From the NCBI GenBank assembly GCA_023423405.1, contig JAFAFR010000050.1:1-64000 (forward strand): a DNA stretch of 64,000 nucleotides, written 5' to 3'. The position numbers were made by a program, and so were the translations under genes. The notes beneath the pieces are model-generated. The model searched no databases and was not told where the DNA came from. It saw only the letters and a program-made list of their open reading frames with translations. Origin of the DNA: Bacteroidota bacterium (GTDB taxonomy: Bacteria; Bacteroidota; Bacteroidia; Chitinophagales; Chitinophagaceae). Below are positions 33,317 through 41,713 of this stretch, one piece after another. Each line of letters begins with the position of its first letter. Position 1 is the first letter of the stretch.

Positions 33317-33898
33317 ATGGCACGTCCGGTTCAGTTCAATATTAAAAACGAAGGCGGGAAACCCATTAACCTGGCCGATATGCCCCAGGGCTTCCAGGGC
33401 GAAGGCTTTTTTACAGGTAAGATGAGTGAGTTGGTAGGACTGGCCCGCAAAAACTCCATCTGGCCATTGCCCTTCGCCACTTCCTGCTGTGGCATCGAGT
33501 TCATGGCCACCATGGCCTCGCACTACGACCTGGCACGCTTCGGCGCCGAACGGGTGGGGTTTTCTCCCCGCCAGTGCGACCTCCTGATGGTAATGGGAAC
33601 CATTGCCAAAAAAATGGGCCCGGTGGTGAAGCAGGTTTATCTCCAGATGGCGGAACCGCGCTGGGTGATCGCCGTTGGCGCCTGCGCCTCTTCCGGCGGC
33701 ATTTTCGATACCTATTCGGTACTCCAGGGAATTGACCAGGTGGTACCGGTTGATGTATATGTTCCCGGCTGCCCGCCACGCCCCGAAGCCATCCTGGACG
33801 GGTTTATGAAGATCCAGGAACTGGTGGGCAACGAATCCATCCGCCGCCGCCACAGTGACCGCTATAAAGCCCTGCTCGAATCATACGGAATTGAATAA
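33317..33898 (+). CDS. nuoB: NADH-quinone oxidoreductase subunit B
   Basis: 193 residues. Ligands of the terminal [4Fe-4S] cluster N2 are present: C57 and C58 (ATSCCGIEFMA), C122 (VGACASSGG) and C152 (PGCPPRPEA). N2 passes electrons to quinone bound between NuoB and NuoD. The gene lies 35 bases after nuoA. The residues around the cluster are fully conserved with other complex I enzymes, so the subunit should be functional. Confidence 0.98.
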   Translation: MARPVQFNIKNEGGKPINLADMPQGFQGEGFFTGKMSELVGLARKNSIWPLPFATSCCGIEFMATMASHYDLARFGAERVGFSPRQCDLLMVMGTIAKKMGPVVKQVYLQMAEPRWVIAVGACASSGGIFDTYSVLQGIDQVVPVDVYVPGCPPRPEAILDGFMKIQELVGNESIRRRHSDRYKALLESYGIE

Positions 33899-33907
33899 TT
33901 GCTGACT

Positions 33908-34414
33908 ATGTTACTGACACCCGAATACCTGCAGTCAAAACTCACCGAAAAATTCGGGGAAGCCGTCACCGGTATAGAAATGCCCTATGGCCTCTTCACC
34001 TTTGAAGTACCCAAAGAGCTGAACCTGAAAGTGCTGCAATTCCTCTACGACGATGCTGACCTGCAGTTCCGTTTTCTGACCGATATCTGTGCGGTACATT
34101 ACCCCGACCAACCCGGAAGGGAACTGGCCGTGGTCTACCACCTGCACAACCTGCGCGTCAACGTCAGGATCCGTATGAAGGTATTCACCGATATCCGGCA
34201 GCCCGATGTATTTACGGCCACCAGCCTCTATTCCTCAGCCAACTGGATGGAAAGGGAAACCTATGATTTTTACGGGGTGAATTTCCTGGGACATCCCAAC
34301 CTGAAACGCATCCTGAACGTGGACGAAATGGACTATTTCCCCATGCGCAAGGAATACCCGCTGGAAGACCAGACCCGGATCGACAAAGACGATGAAATGT
34401 TCGGAAGAGGATAA
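33908..34414 (+). CDS. nuoC: NADH-quinone oxidoreductase subunit C
   Basis: 168 residues from ATG 33908 (MLLTPEYLQSKLTEKFG); an in-frame TTG immediately after the nuoB stop is less likely. The 30-kDa subunit signature ERETYDFYGVNFLGHPNLKR and the C-terminal YPLEDQTR are visible. It is a peripheral-arm scaffold subunit without cofactors. It is separate from nuoD, unlike the fused NuoCD of E. coli. Confidence 0.96.
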   Translation: MLLTPEYLQSKLTEKFGEAVTGIEMPYGLFTFEVPKELNLKVLQFLYDDADLQFRFLTDICAVHYPDQPGRELAVVYHLHNLRVNVRIRMKVFTDIRQPDVFTATSLYSSANWMERETYDFYGVNFLGHPNLKRILNVDEMDYFPMRKEYPLEDQTRIDKDDEMFGRG

Positions 34415-34443
34415 GCATAGCAACAAAAAATTTGAAAGCTGAC

Positions 34444-35685
34444 ATGTCAGATATCATACATCACCCGGAGCACCACATCAAACTTCCCGAAGGATCCATC
34501 GGAAAGCAGACCACCACGCTCAACCTGGGACCCACACACCCCGCCACCCACGGCGTTTTCCAGAACATCCTGGAAGTGGATGGGGAGCGCATTGTATCTG
34601 CCGAACAAACGGTGGGTTATATCCACCGCGCCTTTGAGAAGATCGCCGAAAGACGTCCGCTTTACCAAATCACCCCGCTGACCGACCGCCTCAACTACTG
34701 TTCTTCCCCCATCAACAACATGGGCTGGCACATGACCTGCGAAAAACTGCTGGGAGTGCAAACGCCCAAGCGGGTGGATTACCTGCGGATCATCATCATG
34801 GAATTGTCGCGCATTTCCGACCACCTGATCTGCAATTCCATTGTAGGTGTGGATACCGGCGCTTTTACCGGCTTCCTCTATGTAATGCAGTACCGGGAAC
34901 TGATTTACGAAATTTATGAGGAGATCTGCGGCAGCAGGCTCACTACCAATATCGGCCGCATCGGTGGTTTCGAAAGGAATTTCACACCCACCGCCTTCCA
35001 GAAACTCGACCGTTTCCTGGCAGAATATCCCGCCGTGCTGAAAGAATTCATCAACCTCTTCCAGCGCAACCGCATCTTCATGGAAAGAACCATGGGAACC
35101 GGCGGCATCGGCGCTGAACGTGCCCTCAACTATGGATTCACAGGGCCCAACCTGCGCGCGACAGGCGTGGACTACGACGTACGTGTTACCAGTCCCTATT
35201 GCTCTTACGAGGACATGGAGTTCGAAGTGCCCGTGGGCTCCACCGGCGACAATTACGACCGCTGGCTGGTGCGCAACGAAGAAATGTGGCAGAGCCTGCG
35301 CATCATCGAACAGGCCTATGCGAAAGTGAAAGCCTTTACCGGTGCGGAAGCGGAAGTGTACCACGCCGATGTACCGGAATACTATCTGCCGCCTAAACAG
35401 GACGTATACACGAAAATGGAAGCCCTGATCTGGCATTTCAAAATAGTGATGGGAGAGATCGATATGCCCAAAGGCGAAGTGTACCACGCGGTGGAAGGCG
35501 GAAACGGCGAACTGGGCTTTTACCTGATCAGCGATGGCGGCCGCGCACCCTTCCGCCTGCATTTCAGGAGACCCTGTTTCATCTATTACCAGGCTTACAG
35601 CGAACTGACGAAAGGGGCCATGCTCAGCGATGCCATCATCACCATGAGCAGCCTGAACCTGATCGCCGGGGAACTGGATGCGTAA
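34444..35685 (+). CDS. nuoD: NADH-quinone oxidoreductase subunit D
   Basis: 413 residues from ATG 34444 (MSDIIHHPEHHIKLPEG). Family signatures are TLNLGPTHPATHGVFQN near residue 30, GYIHRAFEKIAE and EVPVGSTGDNYDRW near 265. It lines the quinone-binding cavity with NuoB; the conserved His in THPATHG contacts quinone. The C-terminus ends SSLNLIAGELDA, slightly different from the usual GEVDR end. Follows nuoC by 29 bases. Confidence 0.97.
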   Translation: MSDIIHHPEHHIKLPEGSIGKQTTTLNLGPTHPATHGVFQNILEVDGERIVSAEQTVGYIHRAFEKIAERRPLYQITPLTDRLNYCSSPINNMGWHMTCEKLLGVQTPKRVDYLRIIIMELSRISDHLICNSIVGVDTGAFTGFLYVMQYRELIYEIYEEICGSRLTTNIGRIGGFERNFTPTAFQKLDRFLAEYPAVLKEFINLFQRNRIFMERTMGTGGIGAERALNYGFTGPNLRATGVDYDVRVTSPYCSYEDMEFEVPVGSTGDNYDRWLVRNEEMWQSLRIIEQAYAKVKAFTGAEAEVYHADVPEYYLPPKQDVYTKMEALIWHFKIVMGEIDMPKGEVYHAVEGGNGELGFYLISDGGRAPFRLHFRRPCFIYYQAYSELTKGAMLSDAIITMSSLNLIAGELDA

Positions 35686-35702
35686 AAAATATTGAATTCG
35701 GA

Positions 35703-36209
35703 ATGAGTACCACAACATCATTTTCACCGGCCATGCTGGAAAAACTGCAGGAGATCGTAGCACGTTACCCGGAAGGCAAACAGAAAAGCGCCTTAATACC
35801 GGTGCTGCACCTGGCGCAGGAAAATTTCGGCTGGCTGAGCGCCGATACCATGGATACCGTGGCAGGACTCCTGCAACTGGAATCCATCGAAGTGTACGAG
35901 GTTGCTACTTTTTATTCCATGTTCAACCTGAAGCCGGTTGGAAAATACCTGTTTGAAGTATGCCAGACCGGCCCCTGCATGATCAGCGGAAGCGACAATA
36001 TCATCGATTATATCAAACAGCGGTTGGGCATTACCGTTGGCGAAACCACACCCGATGGACTCTTCACCCTTAAAACGGTGGAATGCCTGGGTGCCTGCGG
36101 ATATGCGCCGATGATGCAACTGGGAAAATATTATAAAGAACACCTTACCCGTGAAAAAGTGGACCAGATCATTGAACAGTGCAGGAAGGAAGCAGGGGTA
36201 CTGAACTAA
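35703..36209 (+). CDS. nuoE: NADH-quinone oxidoreductase subunit E
   Basis: 168 residues of the thioredoxin-like 24-kDa subunit. The [2Fe-2S] cluster N1a ligands are C87 and C92 (EVCQTGPCMISG) and C128 and C132 (VECLGACGYAP). It sits with NuoF at the NADH end of the peripheral arm. The next gene is not nuoF but an NlpE-like lipoprotein that starts 11 bases downstream. Confidence 0.97.
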   Translation: MSTTTSFSPAMLEKLQEIVARYPEGKQKSALIPVLHLAQENFGWLSADTMDTVAGLLQLESIEVYEVATFYSMFNLKPVGKYLFEVCQTGPCMISGSDNIIDYIKQRLGITVGETTPDGLFTLKTVECLGACGYAPMMQLGKYYKEHLTREKVDQIIEQCRKEAGVLN

Positions 36210-36219
36210 AAACAGTCCG

Positions 36220-36630
36220 ATGAACCGTAACTGGACATACCTTTTGATCTGTTTGCTCTTCGTTGCCTGTAAAAACAACGGAGACACCGCGTCTGGCGAC
36301 ACCGTGGCGGAAAGGGCCGACAGCCTACCGCCGGAAAGCGCTGCCATCCGCCAGCAGCTCGACTATGAGATCAGCCTGCCCTGTGCCGACTGCGAGCAGC
36401 AGGAAATCACCCTGAGCCTGTTCGACGACAACGGGTTTGAAAGGAAAACATTTTTCGCCGGCAAACCGGAGGTGGAAGGAGCAAACCCTTACTGGGAGCG
36501 CGGAAGCTGGGAGATGTCGGGAGATACCCTGCTGCTGGAGGGACTGAGAACCGGGCAGGAACGTTATCTCAAAAAGGAAAAAGAACTGGTGGATCTGGCT
36601 AGCGGGCACAGCCTTAAGGAAAAGCCCTGA
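36220..36630 (+). CDS. NlpE-like lipoprotein inserted in the nuo operon
   Basis: 136 residues. The signal peptide ends in a lipobox (LLFVAC, Cys 17). The mature part carries an NlpE N-terminal-domain-like segment: YEISLPCADCEQQEITLSLF with a CxxC pair (C55, C58), then a beta-barrel pattern with GSWEMSGDTLLLEG. NlpE in enterobacteria senses copper, lipoprotein or redox stress at the envelope. Located between nuoE and nuoF on the same strand with short gaps (10 and 38 bases), so it is almost certainly co-transcribed with complex I. It has no known role in that enzyme. Domain assignment is by eye. Confidence 0.78.
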   Translation: MNRNWTYLLICLLFVACKNNGDTASGDTVAERADSLPPESAAIRQQLDYEISLPCADCEQQEITLSLFDDNGFERKTFFAGKPEVEGANPYWERGSWEMSGDTLLLEGLRTGQERYLKKEKELVDLASGHSLKEKP

Positions 36631-36668
36631 CAGTGAATAGAAAGATTATTGACTATTGATTTGATAGC

Positions 36669-38021
36669 ATGTCTGTAAAACTCTTATTAGAAAAAGCCCA
36701 TGTGGAAGGCATCCGGAACTTCGATGTGTATCGCAGGGAGGGTGGCTACCGCAGTGTGGAGAAGGCGCTGAAGACCATGAGCCCCGACGCGGTGACCGAA
36801 GAAGTGAAAAAAAGCGGTCTGCGCGGAAGAGGCGGGGCCGGCTTCCCGGCGGGCATGAAATGGAGCTTCCTGGCCAAACCCGAAGGTGTTCCGCGTCACC
36901 TCGTATGCAATGCCGACGAGTCTGAGCCCGGCACTTTCAAGGACCGTTACCTGATGGAGTTCCTGCCGCACCTTCTTATAGAGGGACTGATCGTGGCCTC
37001 CTATGCGCTGGGCTCCAACGCTACGTATATATATATCCGTGGTGAATACGCCTGGATCCCCGATATCCTCGAAAAGGCCATCGGCGAAGCAAAGGCCAAC
37101 GGTTTCCTGGGAAAGAACATCCTGGGTTCTGGTTTCGATTGCGAGATCTACGTGCAGCGCGGCGCAGGCGCTTATATCTGTGGCGAGGAAACCGCCCTCA
37201 TCGAATCCTTGGAAGGCAAGCGCGGCAACCCGCGGATCAAGCCGCCCTTCCCGGCGGTGAAAGGCGTATGGGACCGCCCCACGGTGGTGAATAACGTGGA
37301 AACGCTTGCTGCCGTGGTGCCCATCATCAATATGGGCGGCGAGGAATACGCCAAAATAGGCGTGGGTAAATCCACCGGCACCAAACTGATTTCCGCCTGC
37401 GGCAATATCAACAAACCCGGCGTGTACGAGATCGACATGACCATTTCGGTGGAAGAGTTCATTTATAGCGACGAATACTGTGGCGGTATCGCCAATGGCA
37501 AACGCCTCAAAGCCTGCATTCCCGGCGGTTCTTCCGTGCCCATTTTGCCGGCCAACCTGCTGCTGAAAACAGCCAAGGGCGAAACACGCTACATGAATTA
37601 TGAGAGCCTGAGCGATGGCGGTTTTGCCACGGGTTCCATGATGGGCTCGGGTGGTTTCATTGTGCTGGACGAAGACCAGTGCGTGGTGAAAAATACGTAT
37701 ACACTTGCCCGTTTCTACCGGCACGAGAGCTGCGGGCAGTGCTCGCCCTGCCGCGAGGGCACCGGCTGGATGGAAAAGATCCTGAAAACCATCGACAGCG
37801 GTAAAGGAAAACAGTCTGATATCGACCTGCTCTGGGACATCCAGCGCAAGATTGAAGGAAATACGATTTGTCCGCTCGGAGATGCTGCCGCCTGGCCTGT
37901 AGCTGCAGCGATCAGGCATTTCCGGGATGAATTTGAATGGCATGTGAAGAACCCTGAAGAATGTCTGCGTCGCAATTATGGCCTGGCCGGATATGCCGAT
38001 CCGCGGCCGGTTGCCGTTTGA
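36669..38021 (+). CDS. nuoF: NADH-quinone oxidoreductase subunit F
   Basis: 450 residues, full length. The FMN/NADH-binding region holds GLRGRGGAGFPAGMKW (about residue 50) and CNADESEPGTFKDR, with GAGAYICGEETALIES near 170. The [4Fe-4S] cluster N3 ligands are C355, C358 and C361 (ESCGQCSPCREG) plus C401 (TICPLGD). It accepts hydride from NADH. It lies 38 bases after the NlpE-like gene. Confidence 0.98.
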   Translation: MSVKLLLEKAHVEGIRNFDVYRREGGYRSVEKALKTMSPDAVTEEVKKSGLRGRGGAGFPAGMKWSFLAKPEGVPRHLVCNADESEPGTFKDRYLMEFLPHLLIEGLIVASYALGSNATYIYIRGEYAWIPDILEKAIGEAKANGFLGKNILGSGFDCEIYVQRGAGAYICGEETALIESLEGKRGNPRIKPPFPAVKGVWDRPTVVNNVETLAAVVPIINMGGEEYAKIGVGKSTGTKLISACGNINKPGVYEIDMTISVEEFIYSDEYCGGIANGKRLKACIPGGSSVPILPANLLLKTAKGETRYMNYESLSDGGFATGSMMGSGGFIVLDEDQCVVKNTYTLARFYRHESCGQCSPCREGTGWMEKILKTIDSGKGKQSDIDLLWDIQRKIEGNTICPLGDAAAWPVAAAIRHFRDEFEWHVKNPEECLRRNYGLAGYADPRPVAV

Positions 38022-38069
38022 CCGAAAGGAGGATTCACCTGACCCAATACAACAGGAAAAAAGAAAGTT

Positions 38070-39182
38070 ATGGCCGAAGAGAAAAAGCTTTTTAAGGTAA
38101 CCATTGATAATATCACCGTGGAAGTGGAGCCGGGCACTACCATCCTCAACGCTGCGCGCCAGATCGGCGGGGAGGTGGCGCCGCCCGCCATGTGTTACTA
38201 CAGCAAGCTCAAAGGCAGCGGCGGAAAATGCCGGACCTGCCTGGTGGAAGTGGCTGCGGGCTCAACCGCCGATCCGCGTCCCATGCCCAAACTGGTAGCG
38301 AGCTGCCGTACCACCGTAATGGACGGCATGATCGTAAAGAACATTACCAGCGAGCGCGTGATCGATGCACGCAATGGCGTGGTGGAATTCCTGTTGCTCA
38401 ACCACCCGCTCGACTGCCCCATTTGTGACCAGGCCGGCGAATGCCACCTGCAGGACCTGAGCTATGAGCACGGAAAGGAGGGCACCCGGTATGAGTTCAG
38501 CCGCCGCACTTTCAAAAAACACGATCTCGGCGAATACATCCAGCTCCATATGACCCGTTGCATCCTTTGCTACCGTTGCGTGTTCACGGCCGACCAGATC
38601 ACCGGCAAAAGGGTACACGGCGTGCTCGACAGGGGCGACCACTCGGAGATCGCTACCTATATCGAAAAATCACTCGACAACGATTTCATCGGCAATGTGA
38701 TCGATGTATGTCCCGTTGGCGCACTTACCGATAAGACTTTCCGGTTCAAGAACAGGGTATGGTTCACCAAGCCCATGGACGCACACCGCGATTGCCCGAA
38801 ATGCAGCGGCGAAGTGCAGCTATGGATGCGGGGCGACGAAGTGTTCCGCGTTACCGCCCGTAAGGACGAATGGGGTGAGATCAAAGACAGCAGCGACGGC
38901 AAACCGGGATGGATCTGCAACGAGTGCCGTTTTGATAAGAAACAGGCCAGCGACTGGGTTATTGAGAAGCCTACCCATGTCAACCGTCACTCCGTCATCT
39001 CCCAGGGCCATTATGAAAAACTGCTGACACCCAAAGAAACCCTGCCGGAAGTGATGGGCGGCCGCGGGCCCAAGCTGCTGATGGACATCCACAGCGTGAG
39101 CGAGGTGAATCGTCCCGACATTCACTTGAGCCAGATCGAAGGTCCGGCGCACAGTGATGATTTCAATAAAAAAGCAAATTGA
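38070..39182 (+). CDS. nuoG: NADH-quinone oxidoreductase subunit G, short form
   Basis: 370 residues, against about 900 in E. coli. [2Fe-2S] ligands C42, C54, C57, C79; N5-type motif H112, C116, C119, C125 (HPLDCPICDQAGEC); N4 cluster C164, C167, C170, C214. Two more pairs, C242/C245 and C283/C286, could bind an N7-like cluster. The protein stops soon after, so the large molybdopterin-oxidoreductase-like domain is missing. The next gene starts 14 bases later without a frameshift signature, so the short length looks genuine rather than a broken gene. Confidence 0.93.
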   Translation: MAEEKKLFKVTIDNITVEVEPGTTILNAARQIGGEVAPPAMCYYSKLKGSGGKCRTCLVEVAAGSTADPRPMPKLVASCRTTVMDGMIVKNITSERVIDARNGVVEFLLLNHPLDCPICDQAGECHLQDLSYEHGKEGTRYEFSRRTFKKHDLGEYIQLHMTRCILCYRCVFTADQITGKRVHGVLDRGDHSEIATYIEKSLDNDFIGNVIDVCPVGALTDKTFRFKNRVWFTKPMDAHRDCPKCSGEVQLWMRGDEVFRVTARKDEWGEIKDSSDGKPGWICNECRFDKKQASDWVIEKPTHVNRHSVISQGHYEKLLTPKETLPEVMGGRGPKLLMDIHSVSEVNRPDIHLSQIEGPAHSDDFNKKAN

Positions 39183-39196
39183 ACCCCGACTAACAC

Positions 39197-40258
39197 ATGC
39201 TGAATCTTCTTACCATCGATCTTTCTTTCCTGCTTGAAAAGGCAGTGCTCATCAGTGCCGTGATCGCCATTTCGCTGGTGGTGGCCATGTATTCCACCTG
39301 GGCCGAAAGAAAGGTGGCGGGCTTCATGCAGGACCGCCTGGGTCCCAACCGCGCCGGCTGGGGTGGCCTGCTGCAACCGCTGGCCGACGGCCTTAAGCTC
39401 TTCATGAAAGAAGAGATCATTCCCAACGCCTCCAATAAATTCCTCTTTGTGCTGGGTCCAGGCCTGGCCATGCTTACCGCCATGATGACCAGCGCCGTGA
39501 TCCCCTGGGGTGGAAACATGGAACTGTTCGGCCGCCAGGTAACCCTGCAGATCGCCGACATCAATATCGGCATCCTCTACATTTTTGGTGTGGTGAGTAT
39601 GGGCGTGTACGGCATCATGATCGGAGGCTGGGCCTCCAACAACAAATTTTCCCTAATGGCTGCGCTGCGTGGCGCTTCCCAGATGATTTCCTATGAGCTG
39701 GCCATGGGCCTGGCCATCATCGCCCTGCTGCTGTTCACCGGATCGCTTAGTCTGCGCACCATTGTAGAGCAGCAGGTAACCAGCGGCTGGTGGTATTTCT
39801 TCAAGCAGCCCCTGGGCTTCCTGATCTTTATGGTATGCGCTTTTGCAGAATGTAACCGCACGCCCTTCGACCTGCCCGAAGCAGAGAACGAGCTGAACTT
39901 TGGGTACCACCAGGAATACAGCTCCATGAAACTGGGCTTTTATCTTTTTGCCGAATACGTGAATATGTTCATCAGCAGTTGCCTGATGGCCACCCTGTAT
40001 TTCGGTGGGTACGATATACCTTTTGTAAACGATGCCAGCCTGGTGAACAGCCTGGGTGCAAACCCCGTTGCGCTGTTGCAGGTGGCCGTTCTTTTTGCCA
40101 AAATTTTCTTCTTCATATTCTTTTTCATGTGGGTACGGTGGACGATCCCCCGTTTCCGCTACGACCAGTTGATGAACCTGGGCTGGAAAGTAATGATCCC
40201 GCTGGCGCTGGCGAATATGCTGGTGACAGCCGCCCTGCTGTTGTGGCGACAGGGTTAA
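39197..40258 (+). CDS. nuoH: NADH-quinone oxidoreductase subunit H
   Basis: 353 residues with about eight TM helices. Signatures: STWAERKVAGFMQDRLGPNR near residue 35 and the quinone-site loop CNRTPFDLPEAENELNFGYH near 215. NuoH connects the quinone cavity to the proton pumps. It follows nuoG by 14 bases. Confidence 0.98.
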   Translation: MLNLLTIDLSFLLEKAVLISAVIAISLVVAMYSTWAERKVAGFMQDRLGPNRAGWGGLLQPLADGLKLFMKEEIIPNASNKFLFVLGPGLAMLTAMMTSAVIPWGGNMELFGRQVTLQIADINIGILYIFGVVSMGVYGIMIGGWASNNKFSLMAALRGASQMISYELAMGLAIIALLLFTGSLSLRTIVEQQVTSGWWYFFKQPLGFLIFMVCAFAECNRTPFDLPEAENELNFGYHQEYSSMKLGFYLFAEYVNMFISSCLMATLYFGGYDIPFVNDASLVNSLGANPVALLQVAVLFAKIFFFIFFFMWVRWTIPRFRYDQLMNLGWKVMIPLALANMLVTAALLLWRQG

Positions 40259-40301
40259 ACTTGGAGAGAAAGTACATTAGAAATATTTTTACGCGCCGAT
40301 T

Positions 40302-40847
40302 ATGGAAGCACTTACCAATAGATCCAAAGCAGTAGACCGCAGCCCGATGACGGTTTGGGAGAAGATCTACCTGCCCGCGATCGCCAAAGGGATGGGCACT
40401 ACCCTGAAGCATTTCTTCATGAAAAAGCCCACCATCAATTTCCCCGAAGAAACCCGGCCTTTCAGCCCGGTGTTCAGGGGACTGCATGTGCTGAACCGCG
40501 ATGAGGAGGGACGCGAACGCTGCACCGCCTGCGGCCTCTGCGCCGTGGCCTGCCCGGCCGAAGCCATTACCATGGAAGCAGCCGAACGCAAGGAAGGGGA
40601 GGAGCATCTCTACCGAGAAGAAAAATACGCGGCCCGTTACGAGATTAACATGCTGCGCTGCATTTTCTGCGGCCTTTGTGAAGAAGCCTGTCCCAAGGAC
40701 GCCATTTACCTCAGCGAAACTTTTACGCCTTCCAACTATACGCGCCAGAGCTTTATTTACGGCAAACCCGACCTGCTGATCCCCGACCCCGTGAAGGAGC
40801 CGGAAGCGTACCGGAAAGCACTGGGTTCAAGGGCGAAAAACAAATAA
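40302..40847 (+). CDS. nuoI: NADH-quinone oxidoreductase subunit I
   Basis: 181 residues with two [4Fe-4S] motifs, CTACGLCAVACP (about 74-85) and CIFCGLCEEACP (about 119-130), clusters N6a and N6b that carry electrons from NuoG to NuoB. The amphipathic N-terminus contacts the membrane arm. nuoJ starts one base after its stop codon. Confidence 0.98.
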   Translation: MEALTNRSKAVDRSPMTVWEKIYLPAIAKGMGTTLKHFFMKKPTINFPEETRPFSPVFRGLHVLNRDEEGRERCTACGLCAVACPAEAITMEAAERKEGEEHLYREEKYAARYEINMLRCIFCGLCEEACPKDAIYLSETFTPSNYTRQSFIYGKPDLLIPDPVKEPEAYRKALGSRAKNK

Positions 40848-40848
40848 C

Positions 40849-41349
40849 ATGAGCATTACACAAATACTTTTCTGGTTTCTAACGGTATTGTCTATCGGAA
40901 GCGCCCTCATGGTGGTGTTGAGTAAAAACCCGGTGTACAGCGTATTGGCGCTCATCCTCACGTTTTTTGCCATATCGGGACATTACCTGCTGCTCAACGC
41001 GCAGTTCCTCTTCATCGTGAACCTTATTGTATATGCGGGAGCCATCATGGTGCTGTTCCTTTTTGTGCTCATGCTGATGAACCTGAACGCCGAAACCGAG
41101 CCATCTCGTCACAAGTGGATGAAATTTGCCGGAACCATCGCGGGAGGTTGTCTGCTCCTGGTAATAGTGGCCGCGCTTCGCAAGGTAGACGCCGGTGGCG
41201 CCGAGGCGCTTGCCGGCAGCGGGGATACGGGGCTGATAGAAAACCTGGGCATGGCCCTTTTCCGCGATTACGTAGTTCCTTTTGAAATAAGTTCCATCCT
41301 TTTCCTCAGCGCCATGGTCGGCGCCGTGGTACTCGGAAAAAAAGAATAA
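40849..41349 (+). CDS. nuoJ: NADH-quinone oxidoreductase subunit J
   Basis: 166 residues, five TM helices. The NuoJ pattern VVLSKNPVYSVLALILTFF and the pi-bulge helix segment LIVYAGAIMVLFLFVLMLMN are conserved. It couples quinone chemistry to the antiporter-like subunits. One base separates it from nuoI, indicating coupled translation. Confidence 0.96.
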   Translation: MSITQILFWFLTVLSIGSALMVVLSKNPVYSVLALILTFFAISGHYLLLNAQFLFIVNLIVYAGAIMVLFLFVLMLMNLNAETEPSRHKWMKFAGTIAGGCLLLVIVAALRKVDAGGAEALAGSGDTGLIENLGMALFRDYVVPFEISSILFLSAMVGAVVLGKKE

Positions 41350-41373
41350 TTTTTTGAACACATAGTTATTGCC

Positions 41374-41712
41374 ATGCCTGTTAACTTATACATATTTCTT
41401 TCGCTCGCCCTGTTCTGCATTGGTGTGATTGGTGTGCTTACCCGCAGGAACGCCATCATTGTGTTCATGTGTATCGAACTCATGCTGAATTCGGTGAACC
41501 TGTTGCTGGTGGCCTTCTCCAAGATGCACCTGGCCGAAATGATCGCCAAAGTACCCGGCGCCGTAAACAGTGGCATAGATGCACAGATCTTCGTTTTCTT
41601 CATCATGGTCGTGGCTGCGGCAGAGGTAACAGTGGGACTGGCCATCATCGTGATGATGTACCGCAACGTGCATTCTGTGGATATCAATTTCCTAAACAGA
41701 CTGAAAAACTAA
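41374..41712 (+). CDS. nuoK: NADH-quinone oxidoreductase subunit K
   Basis: 112 residues, three TM helices. Two membrane glutamates important for proton transfer are visible in MCIELMLNSVNLLLVAF and in the third helix VAAAEVTVGLAIIV. nuoL starts one base after the stop. Confidence 0.97.
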   Translation: MPVNLYIFLSLALFCIGVIGVLTRRNAIIVFMCIELMLNSVNLLLVAFSKMHLAEMIAKVPGAVNSGIDAQIFVFFIMVVAAAEVTVGLAIIVMMYRNVHSVDINFLNRLKN

Positions 41713-41713
41713 T

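Noticed and set aside
34447..35763. 438-codon frame antisense to nuoD
   Set aside because: Shadow of an unambiguous complex I subunit.
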